Source of the DNA: Paracoccaceae bacterium
GTDB taxonomy: Bacteria; Pseudomonadota; Alphaproteobacteria; Rhodobacterales; Rhodobacteraceae
Assembly: GCA_024304985.1 (NCBI GenBank)
Contig: JAMWZC010000001.1
Location: forward strand, 124,001-188,000
DNA: 64,000 bases
Direction of reading: 5' to 3'
Part shown: positions 23,969 to 33,160 of the stretch, piece after piece
How the letters are laid out: every line of letters begins with the position of its first letter
How positions within the stretch are numbered: position 1 is the first letter of the stretch
Made by a program: the position numbers and the translations under genes
The notes under the pieces: model-generated
What the model was told of the DNA's origin: nothing
Databases searched by the model: none
Seen by the model: the letters and a program-made list of their open reading frames with translations, nothing else

Positions 23969-24390
23969 AGAGCACTAACAAGGTCCGCATATCGAATGGC
24001 CACGAATGGCTTTCTCGGAAAGTTGTCCCGTGTCTGCAAAGAACCGCGATGTGAACGAGGATTCGATCACTAAGGGTGTGATAGGTGAGCTTTCATTCGG
24101 GCGGACTAATCTAAATCAGTGGATGAAAAACTTGTGTTTGAAACGTTTCTTGCGCCACGATCCGAAACGGTAATTAGCTCAACCCTCAAATACCCGGACT
24201 GTCTTTGGAACGGTTTAAAGACTGCAGAGTTTCACATCCGGACGTACTGTATTTGTCACGGTTCACGGTCGGAAAGTCGATGCGAGAAAAAGATCAACGG
24301 CACTGATCCAGGTTAGTCCTTGCAATTCCCTCTCCCGATACCTGTGCGGCCCGAATGACCAGACACTGGTTGCAGAGGTGAAGAAAACAC
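23969..24390. other. AT-rich intergenic region
   Basis: These 422 bases hold no convincing gene; a 65-codon + strand frame (24119-24316) has atypical codon use and no ribosome site. The only recognisable signal is a GGAAC-N18-TT motif at 24207-24231, the form of an EcfG sigma promoter, about 160 bases before the 24-residue membrane peptide gene. Confidence 0.4.
24207..24231 (+). promoter_or_regulatory. EcfG-type promoter motif before microprotein gene
   Basis: GGAAC (24207-24211), 18 bases, TT (24230-24231), with AGTT at the -10. It lies about 160 bases before the gene at 24391, a long leader, so this is the weakest site of the set. Confidence 0.3.
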
Positions 24391-24465
24391 ATGAATAAAA
24401 TCATCTATATCGTCGGCCTCGTGGTCATCGTCCTGTTCATCCTGGGTGCTCTTGGCATGCGCTAG
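24391..24465 (+). CDS. 24-residue single-helix membrane protein
   Basis: A very short gene: ATG at 24391, TAG at 24463-24465. The product starts MNKIIYIVGLVVIVLFIL and ends GALGMR, a single transmembrane helix with a short charged end. GAGGTG lies about 10 bases before the ATG. A 24-residue protein with the same plan (MNQIVYIVGAIVIVLALL start, GLR end) is encoded at 45291-45365. Both lie near stress-type genes. The repeated design in one genome segment supports a real gene family rather than chance. Confidence 0.7.
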   Translation: MNKIIYIVGLVVIVLFILGALGMR

Positions 24466-24569
24466 GCCCGGATGATGCGCCTCCGAACGCCTGCCATCGG
24501 CAGACTAGCGGGACGGCAATCAGCCCGAAACGGCCTTGTCGATCGTCCGGAACCGATTGCCGCGTGCCC

Positions 24570-24806
24570 TTATCCGCGCCGCTTCGGGATGTTGCGCCGC
24601 TCCAGCATCGTGTTGATCAAAGCAGCGACAGCGGCATGGATCTCGGCTTGGTCATCAGCAGGAACAAACTCATGCGACGCCGCCGCATCCTTGAGTATCC
24701 CCGTGATCTCTTTCTCCGGCAGAATGTTGCGTTCGCTCAAGGCCAACAACAGTGACTCGCATATGGTCAAGGCTGCCCGTCCGGCGATGTCGTTCGACCC
24801 GGTCAT
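24570..24806 (-). CDS. Conserved hypothetical protein
   Basis: A 78-residue, mostly helical soluble protein, starting MTGSNDIAGRAALTICESLL and containing LKDAAASHEFVPADDQAEIH. I recall similar short proteins widely among Rhodobacterales without a known role. It is transcribed on its own, facing the microprotein gene. Confidence 0.65.
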   Translation of the reverse strand: MTGSNDIAGRAALTICESLLLALSERNILPEKEITGILKDAAASHEFVPADDQAEIHAAVAALINTMLERRNIPKRRG

Positions 24807-24977
24807 TTAGCGTCTCACTTCCGTCAGAGGATCTCTGGTTCCCACACCGAGCGTTGAAAACCTGATATCATCGTAAACAGTTCGTGATGGGCCGCGCTGA
24901 TTGAGAGCAGTATCGGCCCCTTAGTTTTCGGTTGCTTGTTTCGTCCTGAAAGACCTCACCCCATCGAAAGAGATGCC

Positions 24978-25709
24978 ATGTCGATCTTGAAAAGCCCGCT
25001 GACGCGCAAACTGACGGCCTTTGTGGCCCTCTCGGACGCGGATCTGGACATTCTGAGCCGCTTTCACCGGAGCCGGAAAACCTTCTTGCCGGGGCATGAG
25101 ATGGTCACCGAGGGTCAGGCAAAGCAGACGGCCTTCATTCTGGCCGAAGGCTGGGCTTGCTCCTACAAGATCCTTCCCGACGGTGGGCGCCAGATCGTGG
25201 ATATCCAGATCCCGGGGGATTTTCTGGGTCTGCGCAGCGTTCTGTTCCGCACCGCCGATCACAGCGTGGAGGCCGTCACACGGCTCGAGGCGTCCGTGGT
25301 TCTGTCAGCTGATATCCTTGACGGGTTCGGGCAGTCCCCCCGTCTGGCGACTGCCATTCTGTGGGCCGCATCCCGCGACGAAGCGATGGTTGTGGAACAT
25401 CTGGTCAACCTTGGGCGCAGAAATGCTGACGAGCGGATGGGACATTTCCTGCTGGAAATGGGCGCGCGCCTGAAACTGGTCGGACTGGGGGACAATACAG
25501 GCTACGACTGCCCGCTGACCCAATACCACCTTGCCGATGTCCTTGGGCTGACCGCCGTCCATGTGAACCGCGTGCTGCGCAACCTGCGCGAGGAAGGGCT
25601 TGTCACCTTCCAGAAAGGCCACGTCACCTTTGACGACTTCGCGCGCCTGAAAGAATTTGCTGGCTTCGATATCCACTATCTGGATCACGAAGGCCCCCTG
25701 CTGCGCTGA
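24978..25709 (+). CDS. Crp/Fnr-family transcription regulator
   Basis: A 243-residue regulator. Residues about 25-140 are a cyclic-nucleotide-binding fold (FLPGHEMVTEGQAKQTAFILAEGWA). A dimer helix and a winged helix at 165-225 follow, with YHLADVLGLTAVHVNRVLRNLREEGLVTF as the recognition region. No cysteine cluster of the FNR type is present, so it probably senses a small ligand or acts as a FixK-like regulator. The ATG at 24978 (MSILKSPLTRK) matches family starts. No obvious target lies adjacent; the exopolysaccharide genes start 400 bases downstream. Confidence 0.88.
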   Translation: MSILKSPLTRKLTAFVALSDADLDILSRFHRSRKTFLPGHEMVTEGQAKQTAFILAEGWACSYKILPDGGRQIVDIQIPGDFLGLRSVLFRTADHSVEAVTRLEASVVLSADILDGFGQSPRLATAILWAASRDEAMVVEHLVNLGRRNADERMGHFLLEMGARLKLVGLGDNTGYDCPLTQYHLADVLGLTAVHVNRVLRNLREEGLVTFQKGHVTFDDFARLKEFAGFDIHYLDHEGPLLR

Positions 25710-26105
25710 CCCCGGATCCGCCCTGAAGGTCGCGGCTGAGCCTGCCAGACTATGCGCGTGCCATTCCCTGCATCCATCTAAGCGCGCTTGACCGGAATGC
25801 CGCGCGGATAGCCTGCACCGCCGATCCGCAAAAAGACACAATGACGAATCCCGATCCGATTGTGGCGATTCAATGACGCTCTAGGTATTTTCCGACGGTT
25901 ACCGAAAACAATCGGTCGAGATAGGGTTGTGACGATCCTTTTTGGACATACCGTTCAATTGGCTGTGGACCCGTCGCGTTCTTCCTTTGCCTTTCACATC
26001 TCCCACGCGGTCTTTTTCCGAATGTCAGGTTCTGGACCAGAAATGTGACTGCTTTTTCATCAAAATAGGCATTCCCCTGAGATACGGGGCATAGGTCAAT
26101 AACAC
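25710..26105. other. Upstream region of the exopolysaccharide operon
   Basis: These 396 bases have no convincing gene. This is the natural place for the promoter and regulatory sites of the exo operon starting at 26106. A small hairpin (CCCC-TGAGATAC-GGGG) occurs shortly before the start. I could not fix a clear -35/-10 pair. Confidence 0.4.
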
Positions 26106-26804
26106 ATGCAACAGAACTCTCTGCACAAGCCTTCTGCGGGCCTGACCCGGATGTCGCATATCAAGACGTCTTTTCGGTATCAGGAGAAACCCTGCGGCGG
26201 TATCGCCAAAAGAATATTTGATGTTGCGCTGGCCCTGATGGCGATCATCTTACTGTCCCCCCTCCTTCTGGCGGTTGGTCTGGCCGTCAAGCTTTCGGAT
26301 CGTGGCCCTGCCTTTTTTGGCCATACGCGGGTCGGTTATTCGGGACGCGAGTTCAAATGCTGGAAATTTCGCAGCATGTTGCCGGATTCGTCCGACCTGC
26401 TGAAAGCCCACCTTGTCCGCAATCCTCAGGCCGCCCATGAATGGAAGCAGAACCAGAAGCTGACGCATGATCCGCGTGTGACGCCCCTGGGCCATTTTCT
26501 GCGCATCTACAGCGTCGATGAACTGCCGCAGCTCTTCAATATCCTCTCAGGAGATATGAGTTTTGTCGGGCCACGCCCGATAGAATGGACCGAGCAGAGC
26601 AGATACGGACAGTCCCTTCGCCACTACCTGGGCAGTCGTCCCGGACTGACAGGTCTATGGCAGGTCAGCGGCCGCAGCAATTCATCCTATCGGAAGCGCG
26701 TCGCCTTTGACCGCTATTACGTCACGCATTGGTCGATGCTGGCCGACATCATCCTGATCTTCAGGACCGTGCCCGTCGCAATCAATGGGACCGGGTCATA
26801 TTGA
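26106..26804 (+). CDS. exoY: Initiating sugar-phosphate transferase (ExoY-like)
   Basis: A 232-residue polyisoprenyl-phosphate hexose-1-phosphate transferase, which begins the repeat unit by moving galactose- or glucose-1-phosphate onto undecaprenyl phosphate at the inner membrane. One membrane helix (VALALMAIILLSPLLLAVGL) is followed by the catalytic block GREFKCWKFRSML, SVDELPQLFNIL, MSFVGPRPIEW and RPGLTGLWQVSGRS. The length and single helix fit ExoY of succinoglycan synthesis rather than the longer WbaP type. It is the first gene of the operon. Confidence 0.88.
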   Translation: MQQNSLHKPSAGLTRMSHIKTSFRYQEKPCGGIAKRIFDVALALMAIILLSPLLLAVGLAVKLSDRGPAFFGHTRVGYSGREFKCWKFRSMLPDSSDLLKAHLVRNPQAAHEWKQNQKLTHDPRVTPLGHFLRIYSVDELPQLFNILSGDMSFVGPRPIEWTEQSRYGQSLRHYLGSRPGLTGLWQVSGRSNSSYRKRVAFDRYYVTHWSMLADIILIFRTVPVAINGTGSY

Positions 26805-26844
26805 CCCCCTCCCCCTCCTTGGTCCCCAGCGAACAGGTTTAGTC

Positions 26845-28089
26845 ATGCATCTGAGGGCGTCAGCCATCATCACCATTGTCGGCCTTGGGCTCTGGCCCGC
26901 CGGAACGATGGCCGAGTCCTATGCGATTGGCCCCGGCGATGTTCTGGAGTTGCGGGTGCTGGAATGGCAGCCCGTCGAGAACCGCGTTCTGGAATGGGAT
27001 GCCATGCGGGCGGAATTGCCGGTCGATACCGATGGCATGGTGACCATCCCGTTTCTGGGACGGATCGAGGCTCAGCGTCTGTCCCCGGCCCAGCTGTCCG
27101 CATTGATCACCCAAGAACTGCAAGGGCGTTTTGCCCTGTCCGCCTCGCTTGATGCGGCGGTTCAGGTGCTGAGCTACCGTCCCGTCTATATCGCGGGCGC
27201 GGTGCGCAGCCCCGGCGAATATCCCTTCCGCCCCGGCCTGACAGCGGCACAGCTGATGGCGCAGGCGGCCCGCGCGTCGGATGCGATGGACACACGCGAG
27301 CTTCTGGACAGTGAGGGCACAATTGCCCTTCTCAGCCTTGAGCGCGAGCGGCTGACCATCCGCAGGGCGATGCTTCTGGCCGCCATCGCCGACCGTGAGA
27401 CGATTGCCATCCCCGCAACAGCAGAGGACTCCGATTGGCCCCAGACAGTGGTCGATGGCGAGAACGAGGTGCTCAGGCTGCGCCAGCAGCGGCGTGCGCG
27501 TGAGCTTGTCGCGCTTGACGACCGCGTGCAGCTTCTGCGCAGCGAGATCGAGGCCTTGAACGCCAATGCCACGGCGCTGGAGCGGATCGTGATCAGTTCT
27601 CGGCGCGACTACGAGAACGTCCGGTCTCTGGCCGAGGGAGGTCTGGCGATCGGCGCACGCGTCGCCGAAACCGAACGCAGCCTGATGCTGACAGAGTCGC
27701 AACTTCTTGATGTATCGACCGCGGTGCTTCAGGCCCGACAAGGCATCGCGCTGGCCGAGGCGGAAAAAGACGCCCTGCGTGACAGGGAATGGCTTGAGGA
27801 CAGGCGCGAATTGCAACGCGTGGAAAGCGAACTGGACCGCGTGCTGACGACTCTGGAAACGCAGCGGCACATCTCTTCGGTGGAAAGCGGGCTTCTCTTT
27901 GCCGATGGGAACCTGACCGCCGCGACGGGTGACGATGCGGTCGTCACCATCATCCGGCAGGACGGCGACAAGACCAGACGCCTGTCCGGCATCGGGACGA
28001 TCCTTGCCCCCGGCGATGTGGTGCAGGTCAAGGTGCCGACCCCGCGACCGGAACGGGCGCAGGCGGCGGACGGATTGGACACAGAATGA
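26845..28089 (+). CDS. exoF: Polysaccharide export protein (ExoF-like)
   Basis: A 414-residue periplasmic export protein. A signal peptide (about residues 1-24, ending GTMA-ES) is followed by the Poly_export domain (YAIGPGDVLELRVLEWQPV) and a SLBB region (AVRSPGEYPFRPGLTAAQLM). A long alpha-helical coiled region spans about 190-360, then a second beta region with GTILAPGDVVQVKV. This long form with coiled coil matches ExoF. The ATG at 26845 (MHLRASAIIT) begins the signal peptide. It overlaps the flippase gene by ATGA. Confidence 0.87.
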   Translation: MHLRASAIITIVGLGLWPAGTMAESYAIGPGDVLELRVLEWQPVENRVLEWDAMRAELPVDTDGMVTIPFLGRIEAQRLSPAQLSALITQELQGRFALSASLDAAVQVLSYRPVYIAGAVRSPGEYPFRPGLTAAQLMAQAARASDAMDTRELLDSEGTIALLSLERERLTIRRAMLLAAIADRETIAIPATAEDSDWPQTVVDGENEVLRLRQQRRARELVALDDRVQLLRSEIEALNANATALERIVISSRRDYENVRSLAEGGLAIGARVAETERSLMLTESQLLDVSTAVLQARQGIALAEAEKDALRDREWLEDRRELQRVESELDRVLTTLETQRHISSVESGLLFADGNLTAATGDDAVVTIIRQDGDKTRRLSGIGTILAPGDVVQVKVPTPRPERAQAADGLDTE

Positions 28090-29588
28090 CTCAGGACCGC
28101 CAGAGCATTCCCGCGCCGGGCACCACCGGGGCGACCATGCATGCCCCCAGTCAGGCGCGTCGCGCCGTGATCAATGTCGGCTGGTCCACCATCAATACCG
28201 GATCGGCGGTCCTGATTGCGGCGATGGTGTTCGTGATCACGTCAAGACTGCTTGGTCCCGAAGCGTTCGGCAGTGTGGCCCTGGCCATCAGCGTGATCGC
28301 CTTGATCAGTTGCGCAACCCCGGCCGCTTTCGGCGAAGCGATCATCCAGCGTCTCCATATTGGCGATGAACACCTCGATACCGTGTTCTGGATGTGCATC
28401 GCGGCGGGTGTGATCCTGTATGTCCCGCTTTTTCTTGCCGCCGGCCCCATTGCACGGATCAGCGGTCAACCACTGCTGGCCACGCTGCTGCCCTTCATCG
28501 GCCTCAAGCTGCTGATCGACATGGTGGCGGTCGTGCCGCAGGCGCTTGTGATCCGGGCGATGCAGTTCAAATACATCGCTGCGCGCACAGCCCTCGGCAA
28601 CAGCGTGGGCGGTTTGGTATGCGTCGTGATGGCGCTGAACGGATACGGGGTCTGGGCCTTGGCCGCAGCGCCCGTGATCACCTCACTGGTGTCGATGATT
28701 GTATTGCTCAAGGCGGCGCGGTGGCGCCCCGGCATGACCCTGCGCCTGAGCGCATTCCGCGACCTCAGGCGGTTCGGTCTGTTCCAATCGGGCACGAATG
28801 CACTGCATTTCCTACGAATGGACCTGTTGGTTCTGGGGTTCATGACAGGACCGGCCACGCTGGGTCTCTACTTTCTGGGAAGACGCCTTCTGGAACTGCT
28901 GACAGGCCTCACGGCGGGCGCGCTTCAGCCGGTCTCGACCGTGTTCTTTGCCTCGATCCAGCAGGACCGCGCCAGACATGTCACAGCCTTCCGCCACATC
29001 CTGCATTCGACAACCCTTGCCACATTCCCCCTTTTTGCGGGGCTTTACCTGTTGGCGGCCAGCGGGGTTCCTCTGGTGTTCGGAACCCATTGGCAAGCGG
29101 CCATGCCCGCGATCGAGGCTTTCGCGATCATCGGCTTTCTCTCGGGTCTGCATTCCCCCACCCTGTCACTGGCGATGGGACTGGGTCGGGCGGATCTGTG
29201 GCTCTATTTCGATCTGACCCGCCAGATCATGGCTGTGGCCGTGATTGCCGTGTTCATCCGGACCGGGCTTGAAACGGTGATGACCGGTCTGGTGATCCTG
29301 AACGCTGCCGTTCTGCCGTGGTGCTTCTTCATCGCCCGCAAGCTGACCGGGATATCGCTGCGACAGTATGGCGAGGTGCTGCTGGTTCCCCTGACCGCGA
29401 CCCTTGCCATGTCCGCGTCAATCCTCGCGGTGCCATGGCTCTGGCCGATGCTGGGCGACGGGGCCCGTCTTGGCGCGCAGATGGCGCTGGCGGTTCTTGT
29501 CTATACCTGTGTGGCGTTCGCCCTGTCAGGCCGCCAGATTGCCGAACTGAGGCGCCTGTTCGCAAGAGAGAGACGCCTCGATGTCTGA
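28086..29588 (+). CDS. Polysaccharide flippase (Wzx/ExoT-like)
   Basis: A 500-residue integral membrane protein with about 12-14 helices, of the MATE/PST (MVF) type. It begins the conserved region with INVGWSTINTGSAVLIAAM and VITSRLLGPEAFGSVALA, typical of WzxC/ExoT flippases, which move the lipid-linked repeat unit across the inner membrane. ATGA overlap with exoF and 8-base overlap with the next glycosyltransferase place it firmly in the operon. Confidence 0.87.
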   Translation: MTQDRQSIPAPGTTGATMHAPSQARRAVINVGWSTINTGSAVLIAAMVFVITSRLLGPEAFGSVALAISVIALISCATPAAFGEAIIQRLHIGDEHLDTVFWMCIAAGVILYVPLFLAAGPIARISGQPLLATLLPFIGLKLLIDMVAVVPQALVIRAMQFKYIAARTALGNSVGGLVCVVMALNGYGVWALAAAPVITSLVSMIVLLKAARWRPGMTLRLSAFRDLRRFGLFQSGTNALHFLRMDLLVLGFMTGPATLGLYFLGRRLLELLTGLTAGALQPVSTVFFASIQQDRARHVTAFRHILHSTTLATFPLFAGLYLLAASGVPLVFGTHWQAAMPAIEAFAIIGFLSGLHSPTLSLAMGLGRADLWLYFDLTRQIMAVAVIAVFIRTGLETVMTGLVILNAAVLPWCFFIARKLTGISLRQYGEVLLVPLTATLAMSASILAVPWLWPMLGDGARLGAQMALAVLVYTCVAFALSGRQIAELRRLFARERRLDV

Positions 29589-30909
29589 CATGCTGACCCC
29601 ACGGACGACAGTCACACCGGCAACGCGCCCCGCAGCGGACCGGCCCGCGGATCTGGTATCCGTCATCATGGCGAACCGCAACGGACAGGCCTATCTGAAA
29701 GCGGCGATCCGGTCCGTCATGACCCAGACCCACAGGCACCTTGAACTTGTCATCGCCGACGACGGCTCCGACGATGACAGCTGCCTGATCATCCGGCAGG
29801 AAATGGCCCTTGATCCGCGCATCACCCTGATCGCGTCCAGCAGATCACAGGGGCCGGCCGGGGCGCGCAACCGCGCACTTGCCGCTGCCCGTGGCGCGTG
29901 GATCGCCATCGTCGACTCGGACGACATCATCCATCCGGAACGTCTGGACCATCTGATCCGGTCGGCCGTGGCTCTTGATGTCGATATGGTGGCAGATGAT
30001 ATCATCTTCTTCGGCGAGTCCCCGACGGAGCGCAACAAGACGCTGCTTCAGGACCTCGACCTTGCCGCACCGCAGACCATAGATGCGGTGACGCTGGTCA
30101 GCGGTCACGTGAACGGCGCCCGGACCATCTCTCTGGGCTATCTCAAGCCCTTGATCCGCCGGGCGGCCTTGCGCGACCTGCGCTTCAACGAGTCCCTGCG
30201 GATCGACGAGGATCACGACCTTTACCTGCGTCTGCTGATGTCGGGGGCCACGTTCTCGCTGCTCCCGGACGCGATGTATCTCTACCGACGCCATGCCGCC
30301 TCGGCCTCCTACCGCCAAAGCGCGGCAAAGCTGCGTCTGATGATTGCCGCGCAAGAGGGGTTCCAACGCCAGTTGCCGCGCGACATGACGGATCTGTCAC
30401 GCGCCGTGCAGCGGCGGCTTCGGCTGACCCGGAACCAGTTGGTCCATGTGGGCATCGTCGACGCCCTGAAGGCTGGGGATACACGCCGCGCCGCAGGGGC
30501 CTTGCTGCGACACCCCCAAAGCGCCTTGTCGTTGCTGCGCAGCCTGCAAGAGCGTTTGGTCCGTCAGTGGCACAAACCCCGCGAGACACGGACCCGAAAG
30601 ACGATCGTTCTCGCGCAGCGCGACCAGATAGCGGCATCGGAGTATCCCGGTGCAGCCATCCTCCATGTTCCGGCTGCGCCAGACACAGGGTGGTCACCTT
30701 CCTGTGCAAAAACATGGGCCTATCTGGCGCATCTGTCCTGTGTTCATGACCTGGACATCATCGCCATCGACCGGGCCGGAGCCTATGCCCTGGGGCTGGT
30801 GCCGCGTGTCATGTCCGTGCAGAGCGTGTCATCGCAACAAGTCACGCAAGAGGCGCGCTCGATCGCCCTGCCCCTGTCCCTGTCCCTATCCGAAGCGAAG
30901 CGGTCATGA
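29581..30909 (+). CDS. exoO: Family 2 glycosyltransferase (ExoO-like)
   Basis: A 442-residue GT-A glycosyltransferase. The nucleotide-binding start is VSVIMANRNGQAYLKAAIRS, with IADDGSDDDS, then the DxD region IVDSDDIIHPERLDHL and a later DEDHDLYLRLL acceptor loop. This matches ExoO, which adds the beta-1,6-linked glucose beginning the succinoglycan side chain. It is longer than that family usually is (about 350); residues after about 320 form an unexplained tail that does not look like a transmembrane domain. Overlaps with both neighbours indicate coupled translation. Confidence 0.75.
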   Translation: MSDMLTPRTTVTPATRPAADRPADLVSVIMANRNGQAYLKAAIRSVMTQTHRHLELVIADDGSDDDSCLIIRQEMALDPRITLIASSRSQGPAGARNRALAAARGAWIAIVDSDDIIHPERLDHLIRSAVALDVDMVADDIIFFGESPTERNKTLLQDLDLAAPQTIDAVTLVSGHVNGARTISLGYLKPLIRRAALRDLRFNESLRIDEDHDLYLRLLMSGATFSLLPDAMYLYRRHAASASYRQSAAKLRLMIAAQEGFQRQLPRDMTDLSRAVQRRLRLTRNQLVHVGIVDALKAGDTRRAAGALLRHPQSALSLLRSLQERLVRQWHKPRETRTRKTIVLAQRDQIAASEYPGAAILHVPAAPDTGWSPSCAKTWAYLAHLSCVHDLDIIAIDRAGAYALGLVPRVMSVQSVSSQQVTQEARSIALPLSLSLSEAKRS

Positions 30910-32081
30910 CGAAGATACTCTATCTCGTGCACGACCTTGACGACCCGGCGACTGGCCGTCGCGTCGACATGCTCAAAGCCGGTGGCGCGCAGGTCGAACT
31001 GGCCGGGTTTCGGCGCGCCACGACACCGCGCGCCGGGACGGCAACCGTTCTGGGCCAGACCCATAACGGAAGGTTCGTGCATCGTGCCATGGGCGCGTTG
31101 CGCGTGCTGACACGAGCGCGCGCTATCGCAGGCAGCAGCACGCCTGACGTGATCCTGGCCCGCAGTCTTGAAATGCTTCCACTCGCCCGCCGGATTCAGG
31201 CCATGGCCCCCAAGGGGCGCAATCCCCGACTGATCTATGAGGTTCTGGACATTCACCGTTTGATGCTGGGGCAAGGGGTGATCCCCGCCATTCTGCGCCT
31301 GATCGAAGGGCGTTTGTGCCGCACGGCAGAGCGTGTGATCGTCTCGTCCCTGCGCTTTGACGCGGCATATTTTGCCCGTTACGGGCGCATCACCGCACCT
31401 CTGGTTCTGGTCGAAAACAAGATCTGGGACCCCGCCATGCCGGATGGCCCGGCGCTGCAACCTTGCGGATCGAGGCACAGCGATGAGTCCGTCACCATCG
31501 GCTGGTTCGGTGTGTTGCGCTGTGCCGCCTCGTTGCGCTGTCTTGACGACCTCTGCCAGCGCGGTGGGGGGCGGGTGAAACTGGTGCTGCGGGGGCGACC
31601 CGCCCTGGACTCGATCCCCGATTTTCACAGGATCGTGGACACCAATCCCTTCATCACCTTTCACGGTCCCTATGCCTATCCGCAGGACCTTGCCCGTATC
31701 TATTCCGGCATCGACATCGCCTGGCTGATCGACAGGATGGATGCCGGGGCCAATTCCGACTGGCTGCTGCCCAATCGTCTGTATGAAAGCTGCGGCCACG
31801 GCTGTATCCCTCTGGCCTTGGCCGGGACCGAGACGGCCCGCTATCTGGAACGGCGCACCCTTGGCCTCCTCCTGAAGTCGCTTGACCCGGACAGTCTGGG
31901 TGACCTGCTGGCAGGACTGGACGATACGAAACGTGCCGCCTTGCGCGCAGAAATCCTGGCCCAGAATCCGCGCAGCTGGCGGATGACACAGGACGCCTGT
32001 GTCGACCTTGTCGATCTGTTGGCAGGCCATGCCAAGGCGCGTCAGGTCAGCCCGATTCAGTCAACGGAGCCGGCCCGATGA
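30906..32081 (+). CDS. exoL: Glycosyltransferase (ExoL-like)
   Basis: A 391-residue glycosyltransferase with a GT-B layout. It opens MTKILYLVHDLDDPATGRRV, has a central RLIYEVLDIHRLMLGQG and ENKIWDP segment, and a C-terminal donor part with TIGWFGVLRCAASL and PNRLYESCGHGCIPLAL. The YE-LDIHR and LVENKI segments agree with ExoL, which adds a beta-1,4 glucose to the growing succinoglycan unit. It overlaps exoO and exoA by 4 bases each. Confidence 0.72.
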   Translation: MTKILYLVHDLDDPATGRRVDMLKAGGAQVELAGFRRATTPRAGTATVLGQTHNGRFVHRAMGALRVLTRARAIAGSSTPDVILARSLEMLPLARRIQAMAPKGRNPRLIYEVLDIHRLMLGQGVIPAILRLIEGRLCRTAERVIVSSLRFDAAYFARYGRITAPLVLVENKIWDPAMPDGPALQPCGSRHSDESVTIGWFGVLRCAASLRCLDDLCQRGGGRVKLVLRGRPALDSIPDFHRIVDTNPFITFHGPYAYPQDLARIYSGIDIAWLIDRMDAGANSDWLLPNRLYESCGHGCIPLALAGTETARYLERRTLGLLLKSLDPDSLGDLLAGLDDTKRAALRAEILAQNPRSWRMTQDACVDLVDLLAGHAKARQVSPIQSTEPAR

Positions 32082-33160
32082 ACACAATGCCACCCTTTCT
32101 TCACCGGGACCTGACCCAATCGGACCGCCCGCAGGCCCAGACCAGCATGAGCCGCGTGGCCATCATAATTCCCACCTTGAACGAGGCCAAGCACATCACG
32201 TCGGTCATCAACAGCCTGTCCCCACAAGCGCTGCGCCTTGACGCCATGATCGTGGTGGTCGATGGCGGGTCCAGCGACGGCACGATCCAGCTTGTGCAGC
32301 ACGACGCCACGCAGCGCGCAGGTATCGTGTTGCTGCACAATCCGGAACGGCTGCAATCAGCAGCCATCAACCTGGCTGTCGCGCATTTCGGGGATCAGCT
32401 GGACTGGATCATCCGCGCCGATGCCCATGCAGGCTATCCCGACAACTACTGCGATCTCCTGCTGCACGAGGCCCGGCGGACAGGGGCCGACAGCGTCGTG
32501 GTCCGCATGCGGGCGACCGGGTCCGGGTTCATGCAGCGCAACATCGCAACCGCGCAGAACGCGCGTGTCGGCAATGGCGGGTCACAGCATCGCATGGGGT
32601 GCCAGGGACGCTTCGTCGATCATGGCCACCATGCCATGATCCGGGTGCAGGCCTTCCGTGCGGTGGGCGGCTATGACGCGACGTTCAGCCATAACGAGGA
32701 TGCAGAGCTTGACCACAGGCTGACAGCCGCAGGATTCCGCATCTGGCTGACAGGTGCGACCCGGATCGACTATTTCCCCCGCGACAGTCTGCGTCGCCTT
32801 GCCGCCCAATATGCCCGCTTTGGCGCTGGCCGGGCGGATACGGCGGGGAAACATCCGGGCACGCTTCACATGCGGCATCTGGTGCTGATCGGACTGGCCC
32901 CCGTCGCCCTTCTCTCAGTTGCGGGGATCGTGACGCCCCTGCTGGCCCTGCCCCTTGGTCTTTGGCTGACCGTCTGCCTTCTGGCAGGTCTGGCGACGGC
33001 TCTGCGCAGCCGTCAGATAGACATGGCCTTCAGTGGCCTTCCGGCGGCGGTCATGCAGATGGCCTGGTCCTTCGGTTTCTGGTCCCGGTTTCTTGCGAAC
33101 GCAGTCCGCCGGACAGGACGCGGCCGCAAATGGCCACCCCTGATGGGAGAGGAGCGATGA
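32078..33160 (+). CDS. exoA: Glucosyltransferase ExoA
   Basis: A 360-residue family 2 glycosyltransferase with two C-terminal membrane helices (about 275-320). Strong ExoA marks are IIPTLNEAKHI, VVVDGGSSDGT, NPERLQSAAINLAV, IIRADAHAGYP (DxD), VGNGGSQHRMG, FVDHGHHAM and GGYDATFSHNEDAELDHRL. ExoA adds the beta-1,3 glucose to the lipid-linked galactose, the second sugar of the unit. The gene overlaps exoL and exoP by 4 bases each. Confidence 0.87.
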   Translation: MNTMPPFLHRDLTQSDRPQAQTSMSRVAIIIPTLNEAKHITSVINSLSPQALRLDAMIVVVDGGSSDGTIQLVQHDATQRAGIVLLHNPERLQSAAINLAVAHFGDQLDWIIRADAHAGYPDNYCDLLLHEARRTGADSVVVRMRATGSGFMQRNIATAQNARVGNGGSQHRMGCQGRFVDHGHHAMIRVQAFRAVGGYDATFSHNEDAELDHRLTAAGFRIWLTGATRIDYFPRDSLRRLAAQYARFGAGRADTAGKHPGTLHMRHLVLIGLAPVALLSVAGIVTPLLALPLGLWLTVCLLAGLATALRSRQIDMAFSGLPAAVMQMAWSFGFWSRFLANAVRRTGRGRKWPPLMGEER

